Both the position numbers and the translations under genes were made by a program. A stretch of DNA of 64,000 nucleotides from Saccopteryx bilineata (taxonomy: Eukaryota > Chordata > Mammalia > Chiroptera > Emballonuridae): NCBI RefSeq assembly GCF_036850765.1, contig NC_089498.1:51263795-51327794 (forward strand), written 5' to 3'. Of this stretch, positions 13,161 to 26,095 are shown piece by piece. The notes under the pieces were generated by a model. The model searched no databases. It was not told the origin of the DNA and saw only the letters and a program-made list of their open reading frames with translations. The stretch's first letter is position 1. Each line of letters opens with the position of its first letter.

Positions 13161-15916
13161 GACCTAAACAGGAAGGATAAGAAGGATTAGTAATAATAAA
13201 GAAACATGAGCAAAAGCATGTGTTTGCTTACATGGCTTAGCTGTTAGAATGATAGGCAAGGGTTGGTGTTAATACATTATTTCTTAGAGGTCTTATAATC
13301 CAAGATATTAAGGATGAGTTTAGTTTAGAAAATAATTGGCAACAATTTAGTGTCAACATATACTACTTTCAGCTGCATCAAAGTTTTTTAAAAAAATTTA
13401 ATTACCTTTGCCTGTCTAAAGATCATTAAATGCTAATTAAACTTCACCAGCATTGCTTTAAGACAGATGCAGTTTTATTGACTTCTATGTAGAGGTGGAG
13501 TAACTTAAGCCCAGCAAAAGCAGAAGTAAAGAGCTTAAATTATTAATATGTGTCAAAAGCAGGTCTCCTAATGCTATTGACCTTCTAATATTCAGTTTCC
13601 TCACTTCTAGACCATACCTGCTCTTTAGGAGTGGCACTGCGTTTCTTTGAACATGAAATAATTATAGTATCAGCCAGTCAGTTTAATTTGGTTAATTGTG
13701 TTAAATGTCAATAATGACAAATACACCTCAGTTAAGCAAAACACTTGTGCTATTTTCTGAAACAATTATAATATGGTACTGTCAAGCTTTCACAAGATCT
13801 AGTCCAAGGAATAAGATGATTATGTAAAGGAATAACCTCTGCTTTCTGTATAGACTGTATATCATCTTACTGGTCCAACCCATCAATAAATTATGGTTTT
13901 CACAATATTTCTAAATCTGGAGTGAGAAGAAAGAAGGAAAGATTGTCATGACAAGAAAGAGAAATAGGATTTTGCCCCTCTGGAATTAATGTTGCTGACA
14001 GATTGGAGTGTGGATTGGCCATTGTCTACTCTACTGTGTCTGCAGGCAACTGGCAAACACGTGGTACAAGCTAGCGTATACTTCCACACTTTTGTCTTCA
14101 TAAGACACACTTTGCCTAAATCAGTGGTGACTGAGTAACACATTTTATATTATGGTAAGGCAGAAAAATGGTTTGACAGGGTGTCACTATATCCTTTAGA
14201 GAGGACTGTTAAACATCTGAAAGTGACAGGCACCATTTTGCTAAGCCTATGATGGCAACTCATTATGTCAAGTGGGAAGAGAGAAAAAAATGCATTGGAA
14301 TAGACTCTAGAGTGTCAACTGTGTGTACTGTCAGGAATGGAACATTATTTGAATCAAGGTCTTCATTGTTATTGTCTTATTGAGGAACTGTCAGAGGATA
14401 CCAAGACTCAGGAAAGTAAGTCTGCAGACAGATACATAAGAGCAATTTTGGCTGGAAAATCCATTCACTGAACACCTCTTTCTTTTTTTATCAAGAGAGA
14501 GAGAGAGGGAGAGAGAGAGAGATACCTCTTTATTTTGAGTAAATGAATTTCATTTAATAGACTTTCCATTTCTGAATTGTTAGAGGAAAACCTTTTTATC
14601 CCTCCCCCCGTAATGTATGGTAGAGCGTAAAGCGGAAGAATTACTTAAAGTTTATGGCCATTCATTTAATACTTACCTTTACAAAAGTGTAGTGCTGAAC
14701 TCCATCATTCATTTGCGTAAATAATATTTCTTTTATAGACCTGAAACTTGAGAACATTGTAAAGGGAATTATGCTATGACTTTTAGTTTGCAGTGGTAGC
14801 CTTGATCAGGAAATAGTTATTCTTCTTCAAAAATCTCATTTCAGACTTTTTGTTGTTCCTCATAAAATGAAAATATTACATGAAAATTTATAATCTGTCT
14901 TTCTCTGCCTTCCAGATATTCTATTATTATTTAGTATGGAGACCTACATTCTTTTGTTGAAAAAAAGGAAACAAGCACTGATTCCTTGTTCATGTAGCAC
15001 TGGGTGGCATAAAACGAAATGGGTATTATTTTGAGGCAGTCTTGATGTACAGAAATAGCAAATAAATAAAATAAACCGCTGTGAATAGAGCACTTTTTAT
15101 TGCCCTTTTGCCACCTCTTTGCATACTTCATGAATTCACCTAGCCTTTGCCTTTTCTTTGCCCTGCTTAAGACATAAACATATGCATTCTCCCTCCTTTT
15201 GAGTTTTGGTAGGCGATGCCTAGCCTGAAATAAAAGTGTTTCTTTTGTTGTTGTTTTTATAGGAAACTACTAAAAGAGTATAGTCTATGGCCTTTGAAAT
15301 AATAATTAAAGATAAAACTGCCAGAAATGAAGAATTTAGTCACTTAGAAGAATTATATATGTCTGTTTGAATATTTTTTACTTTTATGAATAATTATAAG
15401 AAATTAAATCACAAAATGCTTCCAGTATTGGAAGAATATCCTATTATTTCCATTAAAAGTTACATCCCATGTATAATATGCTCATGATCACTTAAACTAA
15501 TGCAGAAGTACCCTTCTATATGCTCAGAAATGAAGAGATCCAAAGAACTTTTACTGAAATATTTTGGTGAAGATACCACTGCAAGATGTGTAGAGAGATA
15601 AATAAGGTAGAACACATGCCCATACACTGCATCCTAACATATAAAACAAAGCACTGCTCATCACAGAGATGACTACCTTTCTCAAATAACCCTTTGGCTT
15701 CTGGGGCTGGTGTTACTGTTTGGTGCCACCACTGAAGTCCTGTGCCATGTAAATCATTTGTCATTACAGAGCACTGTTCCATCTTCTGAATTCCTAAGGG
15801 CTATGGTCAGTGAGATCGATGGAAAATAACTCAAGTATGCATTTAATTGTTTTGGCAAAAGTGCCATTCTCTGCTAGATGAGCCTATAAGTTATTGAATA
15901 ATATCTAGGTGAACCC
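13161..15916. other. Intronic sequence; only a short (GA)n run recognised
   Basis: A purine run of GAGAGA type lies at about 14495-14522. Otherwise no gene, RNA or clear transposable element was recognised. Confidence 0.45.
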
Positions 15917-15929
15917 TTGCTAGGGAGTT

Positions 15930-16349
15930 GGTTTTTTTGTTTGTTTTTTTTTTGTTTGTTTTTTGTATTTTTCTGAAGCTGGAAACGGGGAGAGACAGTC
16001 AGACAGACTCCCGCATGCGCCTGACTGGGATCCACCCGGCACGCCCACCAGGGGCAATGCTCTGCCCACCAGGGGACGATGCTCTGTCCCTCCGGGGCGT
16101 CACTCTGCTGTGACCAGAGCCACTCTAGTGCCTGGGGCAGAGGCCAAGGAGCCATCCCCAGCGCCCGGGCCATCTTTGCTCCAATGGAACCTCTGCTGCG
16201 GGAGGAGAAGAGAGAGACAGAGAGGAAGGAGGGGCGGCAGGTAGAGAAGCAAATGGGCGCTTCTCCTATGTGCCCTGGCCGGGAATCGAACCTGTGTCCC
16301 CCGCACGCCAGGCCGACGCTCTACCGCTGAGCCAACCGGCCAGGGCCAA
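15930..16349 (-). mobile_element. Full-length VES/Rhin-1-like SINE
   Basis: Read on the minus strand it begins GCCCTGGCCGGTTGGCTCAG, continues with an RNA polymerase III A-box/B-box region (GGTTCGATTCCC), a CT-rich middle and a tail rich in A with CAAA units. Flanked by a perfect 13-bp TSD, TTGCTAGGGAGTT, at 15917-15929 and 16350-16362. One of the least decayed copies in the window. Confidence 0.93.
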
Positions 16350-16639
16350 TTGCTAGGGAGTTTTTAAATCATCTGTGGCAGGCACCTGCCTCTCTACCCT
16401 CCCACCCCACCTGACCCCCCACTCTATTCCTTCTTGACTTGCTTTACTAGATTTCAAAACTTCTTACAGTAGTTTAATACATTTTTTTTTCTCATCATGT
16501 AAGGGAAGAACATTATATTAAAACATCTCTTGCGCAGATGAGGCTCACTTATATTTTTTTCATCTCCTTTCTTTCTGGGCAGCGAGAAAAAATTTCTCAT
16601 CTTCACAGCAATCCTTAATAAATGAAGGCAGTAATTGTT

Positions 16640-16890
16640 CCATTTTAGCCTTGTCTTGAGTGGTAGTGACAATGATTATAATGGTAATGATTACTAAAAC
16701 TATTTGTCATCTTGGATGCTGCTTATGCTCCATCATTTAATTCTCACAATAATTTGAAAAGGTAGCTACTATTATCCCATTTTTTCAGATGGAGAGAATA
16801 AGGCACAGAGAAGTTAAACAACTTGCCCCAAATAAAGCTGTATGTGAAAATACTCAAACAGAGGTCTGTGTAGCCCAGGGCCTGTGCTTG
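16640..16890 (+). repeat. MIR SINE
   Basis: MIR 3' half: TTCTCACAATAATTTGAAAAGG, then TACTATTATCCCATTTT, AAGGCACAGAGAAGTTAAACA, ACTTGCCCCAAA and GTAGCCCAGGGCCTGTGCTT. Confidence 0.8.
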
Positions 16891-16939
16891 TTCTCTGTGT
16901 GCCATGTGTCTTAATTGATTGTCCCACCAACTCATATTT

Positions 16940-16942
<3 letters not shown>

Positions 16943-16982
<40 letters not shown>

Positions 16983-17325
16983 TTTTATAGAGACAGAGAG
17001 AGAATCAGAGAGAGGGATAGACAGGGACAGACAGACAGGAACGGAGAGATGAGAAGCATCAATCATTAGTTTTTCGTTGTACATTGTGACACCTTAGTTG
17101 TTCATTGATTGCTTTCTCATATGTGCCTTTACCACGGGCCTTCAGCAGACCGAGTAACTCCTTGCTGGAGTCAGCGACCTTGGGTCCAAGCTGGTGAGCT
17201 TTTGCTCAAACCAGATGAACCCACGCTCAAGCTGGCAACCTCGGGGTCTCAAACCTGGGGTCTTGAACCTGGGTCCTCGGCATCCCAGTCCGACACTCTA
17301 TCCACTGCGCCACCGCCTGGTCAGG
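16943..17325 (-). mobile_element. Long-type bat SINE (internal tandem-repeat variant)
   Basis: On the minus strand it begins GGCCTGACCAGGCGGTGGCG, has the CAGTGGATAGAGTGTCGG head, a block of GGTTG/GCTTGAGC-like repeats, the CAAGGCACATATGAGAAAGC segment and ends in (ATAA)n. TSD CCAACTCATATTTTTA at 16927-16942 and 17326-17341. Confidence 0.92.
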
Positions 17326-17341
17326 CCAACTCATATTTTTA

Positions 17342-18240
17342 GCACAAGTTCTAATTTCCATTCCCTTTTAAGATCTCATTCCTTTTATATAGCTATTCCA
17401 CATTCCCATTCACCCATGATGGCCATGGGTACATTTGCTTTTAGAGATTAGCACACCTGAGTGTCATGATTGTTCTTCTGAAAATAATACTGTATTTCTG
17501 CTATATTCAAATTGTTATCAACAACAAATGCTTATGCCTACAGCAGTTTTTGCTATATCATACTTGCAAAATTTTCCCATTCTATATTTGCATATTTTAT
17601 TTGGTTGGAGTAAATTTTTTAATTAGCCTGGTCTTATTGCTATTGAATCAGATTCCTATTTTGAAATTCATCGCTTTAGAACATATGCTAAAAAAAGACA
17701 TTGCCTTTTCAGGGCCTCTTCCAACATGGAGAGCCCAGTAAACCTGGGCTAGAGTCACATTTCCAATTTTCAGTATCTGACTTTACATTGCTGGGTACTT
17801 CTTCATGTCCATCAAGGTTTGTATTTCTATAAGTTGGTCACTATCTGGTTAATATCTACCTTTCCCAAAAGATGAATTCTATGAAAACAAAGCCAGTATA
17901 TTTTTTGCTCCATGTTGTATTCTGGGAGCCCAGAAGAGAGGCTGACACACAGCTCTTACAAATTCTTTGTTAAAGGAAGGAGGAGATGAAGACTTTTCAT
18001 CGTTTTTGCCCTTAGGTACTTCGTCTTTTAAATTAAAAATATTTTTAAATGAGTGATTTTTGTTATTGCATTCAGTAGAGCTTGGCGTCATGGTTGGCTT
18101 GGCAAAAGAGTGTTTTAAAAACTTTTGAACTCGAGTGCCTTGGCCCACTGTTATGAGACTCTCTGTGTTCCACAGGTTCCTTAGAGCCCCTGACTCTTCC
18201 TACTGTCTTATCAAGTTCATGCCCCCTTTTTTTTGTTTAC
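17342..18240. other. Intronic sequence, nothing recognised
   Basis: AT-rich spacer between SINEs without similarity I can name. Confidence 0.4.
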
Positions 18241-18253
18241 CTGCCTCACTTCT

Positions 18254-18439
18254 TTTTTTTTTAATTTTATTTATTCATTTTTAGAGAGGAGAGAGAGAGA
18301 AGAGAGAGAGACAGGGGGGAGGAGCAGGAAGCATCAACTCCCATATATGCCTTAACCAGGCAAGCCCAGGGTTTTGAACCGGCAACCTCAGCGTTTCCAG
18401 ATTGATGCTTTATCCACTGCGCCACCACAGGTCAGGCGA
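18254..18439 (-). mobile_element. Short-type bat SINE (GCCTGACCTGTGGTGG family)
   Basis: Minus-strand copy with head CGCCTGACCTGTGGTGGCGC, GCAGTGGATAAAGC, GGTTCAAAACCCTGGGCTTG, CATATATGGGAGTTGATGC, GA/CT-rich region and A-rich tail. TSD CTGCCTCACTTCT at 18241-18253 and 18440-18452. Confidence 0.92.
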
Positions 18440-18816
18440 CTGCCTCACTTCTGAAGACATCTGAGTTTTTTTTTTTCAATGGAAAATCTAGGATTATGTA
18501 GTCTCGAAAAGTCCCCTTTAGTTTGAATAATTTGTAATTCTATATTATCTTTCTAAGGCATCATATTTCTTCTCTAACTTAAATATCTTGTCTCAATCTC
18601 TGCAATACAATATCTTATAAAATGGAAGAAAGAGTAAATGAGTTGATTACTGAGAAATAAAAGCATGGGATAAATAGAAATAGTTACATGGAAATAGCTA
18701 CATTTTCAAAATCTTAATTTTCTTTATAGATGAAGTAAAAAAATCTCATTAACAAAATCCTGTCAAAATGAAGATAATAGCTTGCTAATTTTGATTATGC
18801 AAAAATTCACATAGAT

Positions 18817-19159
18817 TTTTTTTTAAAGGGAGACACAGAGACATGCACCCCAACTAGGATCTACCCAGAAGCCCCCTACTGGGGATACTCTGCCCATCTT
18901 GAGCAATTGCTTGGCAATGGAAGCATTTTTAGTGTCTGAGGCAGAGGTTCCATAAAGCCATTCTCAGTGCCTGGGGCCAACTCACTTGAACCAATCTAGC
19001 CATGGCTGTGGGAGGGGGAAAGAGAAAGAGATAGAAAAGGGGGAGGGAGAAGGATGAATAAGCAGATGGTTGTTTCTTCTGTGTACCCTGACCAGGAATT
19101 GAACCAAGGATATCCATATACCAGGTTGATGTTCTACCGCTGAGCCAACTGGCCAAGGC
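18817..19159 (-). mobile_element. VES/Rhin-1-like SINE, diverged copy
   Basis: Minus-strand head GGCCTTGGCCAGTTGGCTCA and the characteristic internal segments are diverged from the 15930 copy, so probably older. TSD CACATAGAT at 18808-18816 and 19160-19168. Confidence 0.88.
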
Positions 19160-19168
19160 CACATAGAT

Positions 19169-19760
19169 CTTAATATTCTGAAATGGTAGAAGCCATCAAA
19201 CTCATGATAAAATACTATTTCATTTGGTGCTTGCTTCAAAATTAACCACAATAAAACAGAGTAAAATTAAAGGCTAATTTTTGTTTGGCATATTGTCTTT
19301 TAGCTCATTAGGATGGAATCTGGGAATACCCAATCCTAGGAAATATTTTTATCTTATCATTTGCTTCTGTGAATGTCTGAGGTTATTTTCCTAGAAGGTT
19401 TCTGTACTAGTGCAACTGTGTATCTTGTACCTAACAAAATGGGGCTTGATGACAATATATTCACTAGCTAGAAAAATGTATATATGTATGATCTCATTTT
19501 TTGCCTCACAATATCTGAGTGAGTAAAGGGGAAGGGATCATCTTTATTTCATAGAAGAGATCATTATGGATCAAAGAGGTGAGGTAATACAATCCAAATT
19601 CAACAGCTCTTAGATCACAGAACTGTAAACATAATATATCATCAGATTCAATTCACCTCCTTTTCACACTTTATGCAGTGTCAATGCATTTATGAGATTG
19701 CCTTGAGAATCCACTGAGTCCTGTGGTTCAGCAGTGCATTTATGGAAAATACAAGCAGGA
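19169..19760. other. Intronic sequence, nothing recognised
   Basis: Possibly contains degraded ancient repeats, but none is clear enough to name. Confidence 0.4.
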
Positions 19761-19764
19761 AGGC

Positions 19765-19925
19765 TCAGAACACAGCATAAACAATGGATAAGGGTGCGGA
19801 CTTTGATTCAATTCCTACTTTACCACTTACTAAGTGTGTCACCTTGAATCTGTCTGAGCTTCCATTTTTTTCTCATTAAAAATGAGGATTAAAACATATG
19901 CCATGATTTGAGATCATGGTTGTCT
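19765..19925 (+). repeat. MIR SINE fragment
   Basis: GGACTTTGATTCAATTCC, TTTACCACTTACTAAGTGTG, TGTCACCTTGAATCTGTCTG and ATGAGGATTAAAAC match the central and 3' MIR segments. Confidence 0.65.
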
Positions 19926-20979
19926 CTTAGTACAGGGTCCAGATATAATATAGGCTCCATAAAAAACATAAAACAAAAGCTGTTGGCATTTGCATTATGT
20001 TGTCATTTTAATTTCTATTACACCAAATTCCATTATTAAGGGGCTATAACTATCTCTCAATCAAACTGAGGTGAAAAGAGTTTCATTAATGACAAGGTCC
20101 TATAGTGGAGGCCAATGCAAGCCAACTTGGCTTTGCTGGGTCTGATTCAGAGAAAGATTGATTGACAGCAAGATTCCTACATGACTTCTTGGTGGGCTAA
20201 CTGTGGGTAAGTAAGGGCAAATACAAACAAGTTTGAAGCTCCATAATAATGTAGTTTATTTATCAGTGACGACTTTTGGGCCTACAGAAAGGTTAAGAAT
20301 GGATTGGCCAAGTTTGAAATGAGATTTATGTATTTAAATTATATTAAGAAATAAAAATGAAATAGGTATAGTAGTACCTGCAGGAAAAGCTAGCCGTGCC
20401 CTCAAGAAAGGAAGAATAGTTGTTGGTCATTCTTTGCTGATGTATTTATATGAAATGGTAGTAATATTGTTCTTAACTTTTATTTTAACATATAGAGCCA
20501 TTGAACATGTAGAATATAGTACTGCTGCTCTAGAGTACTGTGCATTCTTAAAGACTCACTGCTTTAATGATTTGATTTTAATCTATCATAAGTATTTATA
20601 GCAAAGTGCCTTTTCTGTTTTCTGTAATGTCTGCATAAAAGTTATGCACTGATAATGGATTTATATTTGAAAACCATTTATTCTTGACTTGAACACTTGC
20701 TTTCCAGGCTAAGAAGACATCAGATGCAGAATATAATCTTAGCCTATAAATGCTTTCTCTTAATGACTTTGAAACTGCATCTCAAGATGTCTTTTCAAAA
20801 ACAATATGATTGTGTTTGAAAGCAGTGATAATAGCCATGTTAGCCTGGAGGAATACATTAATATTCTTGGACAAATTCTTGACAGTTAGGGTAATGAGTT
20901 GATGATGGAAAGCTTTAAAATAAAAATAAAAATACTAGTTTATTCTGAAATGTGTTGTGTAATGTAAAATGATAGATTA

Positions 20980-21250
20980 TTTTTAATAGCTTTATTGAGG
21001 CATAATTTTAAATATCATAAAATTTACTCAGGATACATGATTTTTAAAAAATTCATAGTCATCACCATAGTCCAGTTTTAGAATAGTTCTATTATCTCCT
21101 AAGTTACTTGGGTCCATTTGCAGTCAAACCAAGCTCCACTCATAGCCCTAGGAAATCAGTAATCTGCTTTCTGTCTTTATGAATTTACCCTTTCTGTACA
21201 TTTCATATAAACAGGTATCTGATATTTCACTTGAATGACTATATTACATC
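20980..21250 (-). mobile_element. Old L1 3' fragment
   Basis: ATAGCTTTATTGAGGCATAA, CATAAAATTTACTCA and ATAGTCATCACCATAGTCCA resemble the antisense of the L1M-type 3' region (TTTATTGAGATATAATTCACATA...CAACCATCACC). Strongly diverged. Confidence 0.6.
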
Positions 21251-21434
21251 AATTTATAATTTAGTCAATGTAAAAATAGAGGTTTAGACTTTATTTAGAC
21301 ACAAAATATTTTTGGTTAGATTAAACATTAAATTTCATTAGTGTCAGTAGAGTTCAACCGAGTGACTTTTTTGTTTTTTTTTGGTGTAATACAGAAACCG
21401 AGGAATTAAATTTTGCACCTAGATCCAGTGTATT

Positions 21435-21690
21435 AGTGTGGTAATGACATGATTAACAGTAAGAACACTAATAGTAGCAGGTTACCATTTAAGAAATTCT
21501 TATTGTGTTAAGGCATTCTACTGGAGGATTAATGTTTTTCTAATCTTCTTAATAGTTCTTAAAGGTAGAGAATGTTTGCTTCATTGTAGTGACAAACAAA
21601 AATAAAGCAAACTCGGAGGAATTGAGTAATTTGCCCCAAAGCACACAATCTGCCAGAGTTCGAAGTCTATGCATTTGGCTGCTCTACTAA
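21435..21690 (+). repeat. MIR SINE fragment
   Basis: Diverged MIR: AAGAAATTCTTATTGTGTTAAGGC, GGAGGAATTGAGTAATTTGCC, CAAAGCACACAATCTGCC and AGAGTTCGAAGTC. Confidence 0.55.
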
Positions 21691-22904
21691 GATGTGCTGT
21701 AATAAGCAGACTGTATGGCTTATACAGTACCAATCTACATCTTGCCAACCCCTTCCTTTTCCCCCCCCCAGCACTAAGGTATATCCTTGAAGTTGCCCTC
21801 TCACTTGCCATTTTAGCTTCCCATGTATATCCTGCCAAGGAGCAGTGAAAGGAGAGCACCAGTGTGTTAAAGATAAGCACCAGTCCCCGAGGTGAATGTC
21901 AAATGGATCAAGGAGCTATTTGTGTAACGAGAAAGACAAAGACAGAGGATATTTGATTTGTGAAATAAAGGAATGGACAAGTATATATAAGAAGAGTATA
22001 AGACAGAAGAACTTTAAAGATTTGAGAGGAAGGGAGAAATTTCACTTACCTTGATGTGTCTAAGATGGTGATTTCATGAAAAAGGCAGAGGGTTTCAATA
22101 AAAACTCTCTTAGTGGTAGAACCTTTTTAAAAGGAAGAATTCTTGTACCCGTGGGGCTGAAAACAGATGAACAGGACTAGATGATTTCTAATGCAGGTGG
22201 CCTGCCCCCAGTGGGACAGAACTGATTTAGGTGACTTCGGCTGACTCCAGTTTTTCTCGGTCAAGACCCTGGATTGCTACCTGGCTGGCTATACTCCCTA
22301 GAAGCCTTTGCTCTGATGTCAGTCAGTGCTGTCTGGTGCAAAGCCTTCTGGGTTACAAGCTAATTGAGAAACTTGCCAGATCTGTTGCTTATTCAGCAGT
22401 GAAATGAGGTGGCACTGTTAGCTTTCTTCCTTATTGTACAAGTACCAGGAACAAAGTTTCAGTTTGAGAGAATGAAGAGTAATTTTGCTTTGGGGATTCA
22501 CTGGGGATTGATAAAACAGATTTCAGAGATGATAAACTATTTCAGGTGTTTGTAGTAAGCTGCAGATTCAAGTTTTAGTTATATAAGTGGTTGGAAAACA
22601 AATTCCATTGCACAAATTTGAATTTTCTTACTCAAATAAGTAATATTAAAGATGATGATGCTTGTATATGGGAACCAGTTTTGATAAATATATACATACA
22701 AAGCAACTGGGAAATTAAAAGATTTATAGATACAAATATATGCATTCATATCGAAAGGATTTAGAGCAGTTTCATAAAAATTTGTATGATGCGACAAGTT
22801 TTTAAAGACAGGTCATAAACTATTGAGTAAGTTGATACTGGTTTTAAGCGTTTTGTTCATTGCAGAATCCAGAACGGTGGGCAGAGCATAATAGAAACAA
22901 AGAT
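21691..22904. other. Intronic sequence, nothing recognised
   Basis: No open frame with a recognisable domain and no repeat I can name. Confidence 0.4.
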
Positions 22905-23445
22905 GTCAGTGGTTCCCTGGAGTAGGAGCATCAGAGTCACTTGGAACCTTATTAGAAATGCACATTTTGGCACTGGTCAGTTGGCTTAGTGGTAGGGCAT
23001 TGGCCCAGTATGTAGATATTCCAGGTTCGATTGCTTGTCAGGCACACAGGAGAAGCGCCCATCTGCTTCTCCAGCCCTCCCCCTCTTGCTTTTCTTTCTC
23101 TTTTTCTCTCCTTTTCCCTCCTGTAACCATGGTTTAACTAGACAAGTTGGTCCCAGGCATTGAAAATGGCTCCATGGCTTCTGCCTCAGGTGCTAAGAAG
23201 AGTTCAGTTGCTGAGCAACTGAGCAACACCCAAGATGGGAAGAACATAGTCCCCTAATGGGCTTGCCAGGTGAATCCTGGTTGAGGAGCATACAGGAGTC
23301 TGTCTCTTTGCTTCTGTTCCTCTCACTGAATAGAAAAAAAAATGTACATTTTAAATTCTCAACTTATTGAATCAGAAATCCTATGTTAAGGCCCACCAAT
23401 CACCCTGTAGATAATTCTGTTGTGACTAAATTTGAGAACCCTTGA
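22905..23445. mobile_element. MER5A-like hAT-Charlie MITE, split by a SINE
   Basis: Left part TCAGTGGTTCCCTGG...CACTTGGAACCTTATTAGAAATG and right part TTGAATCAGAAATCC...CACCCTGTAG...TTTGAGAACCCTT correspond to the two halves of a MER5A-type element. The SINE at 22969-23342 lies between them, so the MITE is older. Confidence 0.65.
22969..23342 (+). mobile_element. VES/Rhin-1-like SINE inserted in the MER5A-like MITE
   Basis: Plus-strand copy with a diverged head (CACTGGTCAGTTGGCTTAGTG), B-box-like AGGTTCGATTGC, CACACAGGAGAAGCGCCC, CTCCATGGCTTCTGCCTCAG and an A-rich end. Flanks TGCACATTTT (22959-22968) and TGTACATTTT (from about 23343) are the TSD with one change. Confidence 0.87.
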
Positions 23446-23679
23446 AATAATAGGATAGGTATTTAGAACTAACTGTGTCAGACTGTACCATAAACATAAT
23501 CAAAAGCGGTTCATCTCAGTGCCCCAAACATTGGAGCATGGATTCATAATTAGGAGCCCTTTTGCTTGCATTCTGCTACCAATCTGAATGACCCCTTTTA
23601 TTCAAGACCTACCTGCCTTTTTCTCCCAAGAAGTCTTCTCTGCTCACATCGGTCTAAAAGCATTTCTCTTTTGAAATAC

Positions 23680-24186
23680 TGTTGGGCAAATAAGTTTGTA
23701 AAATGTGATTTTTATGTTTGCTCACTTTTTTAAAATGGTGCTGCCCAGGTGAATGGCACTGCCGCATGAAACTATTAATTACCTTCCTGCTTGGGAAGGG
23801 CCATTGTTATGTGTGCAGCAGGAGCGGTCTTTGTGGGCCCAGGTAGTTTTTAAGAAAGAGAAGAGGATGAAGAAGCCAAGATGGAAGGGGAGAGAGAAGC
23901 CAGTTTTGCAGAGTAAGAAGCCATGTTGGTAGATGAGGAACCAGAGGTGACTTACACTGGTAGAGCCTTTGATTCCAGGAAAACCTGGAAAATATTCTCC
24001 TGGTTGTGGAACCAGAGAATGTGTGAGTGGGTTTTCTAGCCATGTGTATTCTTACTCACCAGCCAGTTGCAAGGCTAGAATAAAGGAATGGCCCACCATT
24101 TTCTGGCTCCACTATTTCTTTACTGTCTGAATCTAATGGGAACCTGCACGTGCATGGCCTCAATGGCCGTGACCACTGGCCATACA
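23680..24186 (+). mobile_element. Solo LTR, family A copy 1
   Basis: Begins TGTTGGGCAAATAAG and ends GGCCATACA, the TG...CA ends of a retroviral LTR. Contains a polyadenylation-type AATAAAGG at about 24080. Flanked by 5-bp near-duplications AATAC (23675-23679) and AGTAC (24187-24191). No internal retroviral sequence adjoins it. The 5' 45 bases are shared with two other copies in the window. Confidence 0.75.
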
Positions 24187-24622
24187 AGTACCCATAGCTT
24201 TGAATTCTAGGTCTCATGTTCTTTTGAAACTGTGGGGAAGGAAAAAATAATTTTCCTCTTACATTTCTAAATTCTTTTAACAGAACTAATAATCAAATTA
24301 AACATGAGACAGGTTAACAGGAGAAAATGACCAAATTTATTATATGTGTATGCACAGGGGTTCCATCAGAATATGGGACAAGAGGAAAAACCATGCAGTT
24401 GAAGATGACATGCTGACATGGGCTAAGGAAAAGGGGGAGGGTTTGTGGTTTGGGATTTCAAAGGGCAGGAGGTCAATTTACATGCAGATGGCAAAGCAAA
24501 CGTGTTGTAAACAAAAGTTTGCTGTTCCAATTTTTAACAATGGGACACAGAGAGGAGTTTGATCAAATGGGCCTTGCTGGGTTCTATCCTGTCCTGTCTA
24601 GTTCATATTAAATTATAGTTTT
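24187..24622. other. Spacer between two inverted LTRs, possibly an older LTR fragment
   Basis: Contains GGTTAACAGGAGAAAATGACC followed by AAATTTATTA, which resembles an antisense LTR polyadenylation region. I cannot assign it with confidence. Confidence 0.3.
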
Positions 24623-25207
24623 TGTATGGCCAGCAGTCACCGCCCTCGTGGCCATTCACATGCAGCTTCACATTGGATTCAGGCAGAAGGTAAAGAAACA
24701 GTGGAGCCAAAAAATGATGGGCCATTCCTTTATTAAAGTCTCCCACCAGCCAATGAGCAAACACACAGGGCTCCCAAAGCCACTGACACATTATCCAGTT
24801 CCACAACCAGGAGAATCTTCTCCAATTCCTCCTAGAATTAAAGGCCCCACCAGTCTCAGCGGAGCTCGCAAAAGCCCCTCCGCTCTGGTTCCCCATCTGC
24901 ACTCCTTCTCTCTGTCTCTCTGCACATGGCTTCTTAATCAGCACTTTGTATTTCCTCTGCTCTCAGACTGCAAACATGGCTTCTCTCTCTGCAAAACTGG
25001 CTTCTTCTTCATTCTCCTCTCTCTTTTCAAAACTTTCTGGCACAAAAACTTCTCCTCCAGCAAACATTAGCAAAACAATGGCCCTTCCCAAGCAGGAAGG
25101 TAGTTTGTAACTTCACAGATCATGTATACCTGGTGCTGCCCAGCCCCCAATGCAAACTGTAAGTGAGCAAACATAAAAATCATATTTACAAACTTATTTG
25201 ACCAACA
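24623..25207 (-). mobile_element. Solo LTR, family A copy 2, inverted
   Basis: On the minus strand it begins TGTTGGTCAAATAAGTTTG and ends GCTGGCCATACA, matching copy 1 at both ends. It carries CTACCTTCCTGCTTGGGAAGG shared with the other copies and an AATAAAGGAATGGCCC polyadenylation region. 5-bp flanks GTTTT (24618-24622) and GTTGT (25208-25212) differ at one base. Confidence 0.75.
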
Positions 25208-25720
25208 GTTGTCTATGATGCTATTTATTCCTGGAGCTGGTTATCTATCTCAATTATTTAGGCATTTAGGGAGAAAGTCAAACTTTCTTCCTGAGTCTTT
25301 TGTTTCTGAAAGTAACCAGCTTTAGATAACTGATATCTCAAAAGGCATATTTTGGAGTGGCAACTCTGCTTGCCCTCAGAACTTAACATTAACTCTGTTT
25401 TGTTAATTATTATTTCATTGATACGCATACACACAAACACACACTTATGCCCGTACGCATGCAAACACACTTAGGTGCCACTTCCTTAACGATAACTTTT
25501 CTCTGAACAGAGTATGGTCACTTTCACCTCAAATATTTTCTATCGTGTGACCTGACCTTGGTTTCTTCAGGCACATCATTTGAAATCAGTTATTTGTTTT
25601 CTGTTCTTTGTCTTTCCAGATGGCTTCACATAAGCACAATGAATGATTTGTGTCAATCCTGATCTAGAGGGCAAAGTACGTGGGGACAGGGGTTATATCT
25701 CAACGTTCAATTAGAAAGAC

Positions 25721-26084
25721 ACCTCTGACCAGCTGGCTCAGTGACAGAGCATCAGCCTGGCATGTGGATGTCCCAGATTCAATTCCAGCCAGAGCACACA
25801 GGAGAAGCAACCATCTGCATCTCCACCCTTCCCTTTTTATTTTGGTCTTCCCCTCCCACAGCCATGGCTCAATTGAAGTGAGCACATCAGCCTAGGTGCT
25901 GAGAAGGGTGCTGATGATGGCTCTGTGGAGCCTCTGCCTCAGGTACTAAACATAGCTCAGTTGCAAGCATGGCCCCAGATGGGCGGATCCCAGACGTGGG
26001 TTGCCGGGTGGATCCAGGTCTGGGCTCACGCAGGAGTCTGTCTCTCTATCTCCCCTCCACTCACTTGGAAAAGAAGAAAAAAAC
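25721..26084 (+). mobile_element. VES/Rhin-1-like SINE
   Basis: Plus-strand copy: CTGACCAGCTGGCTCAGTGA head, CACACAGGAGAAGC, TGGCTCTGTGGAGCCTCTGCC and an A-rich end. TSD ATTAGAAAGAC (25710-25720) and ATTAGAAATAC (26085-26095), one mismatch. Confidence 0.88.
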
Positions 26085-26095
26085 ATTAGAAATAC

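Noticed and set aside
16260..16345. tRNA gene candidates at SINE heads (also 55559, 59495)
   Set aside because: They have B-box-like sequence but poor cloverleaf folding, and each continues into a SINE body with A-rich tail and target duplications.
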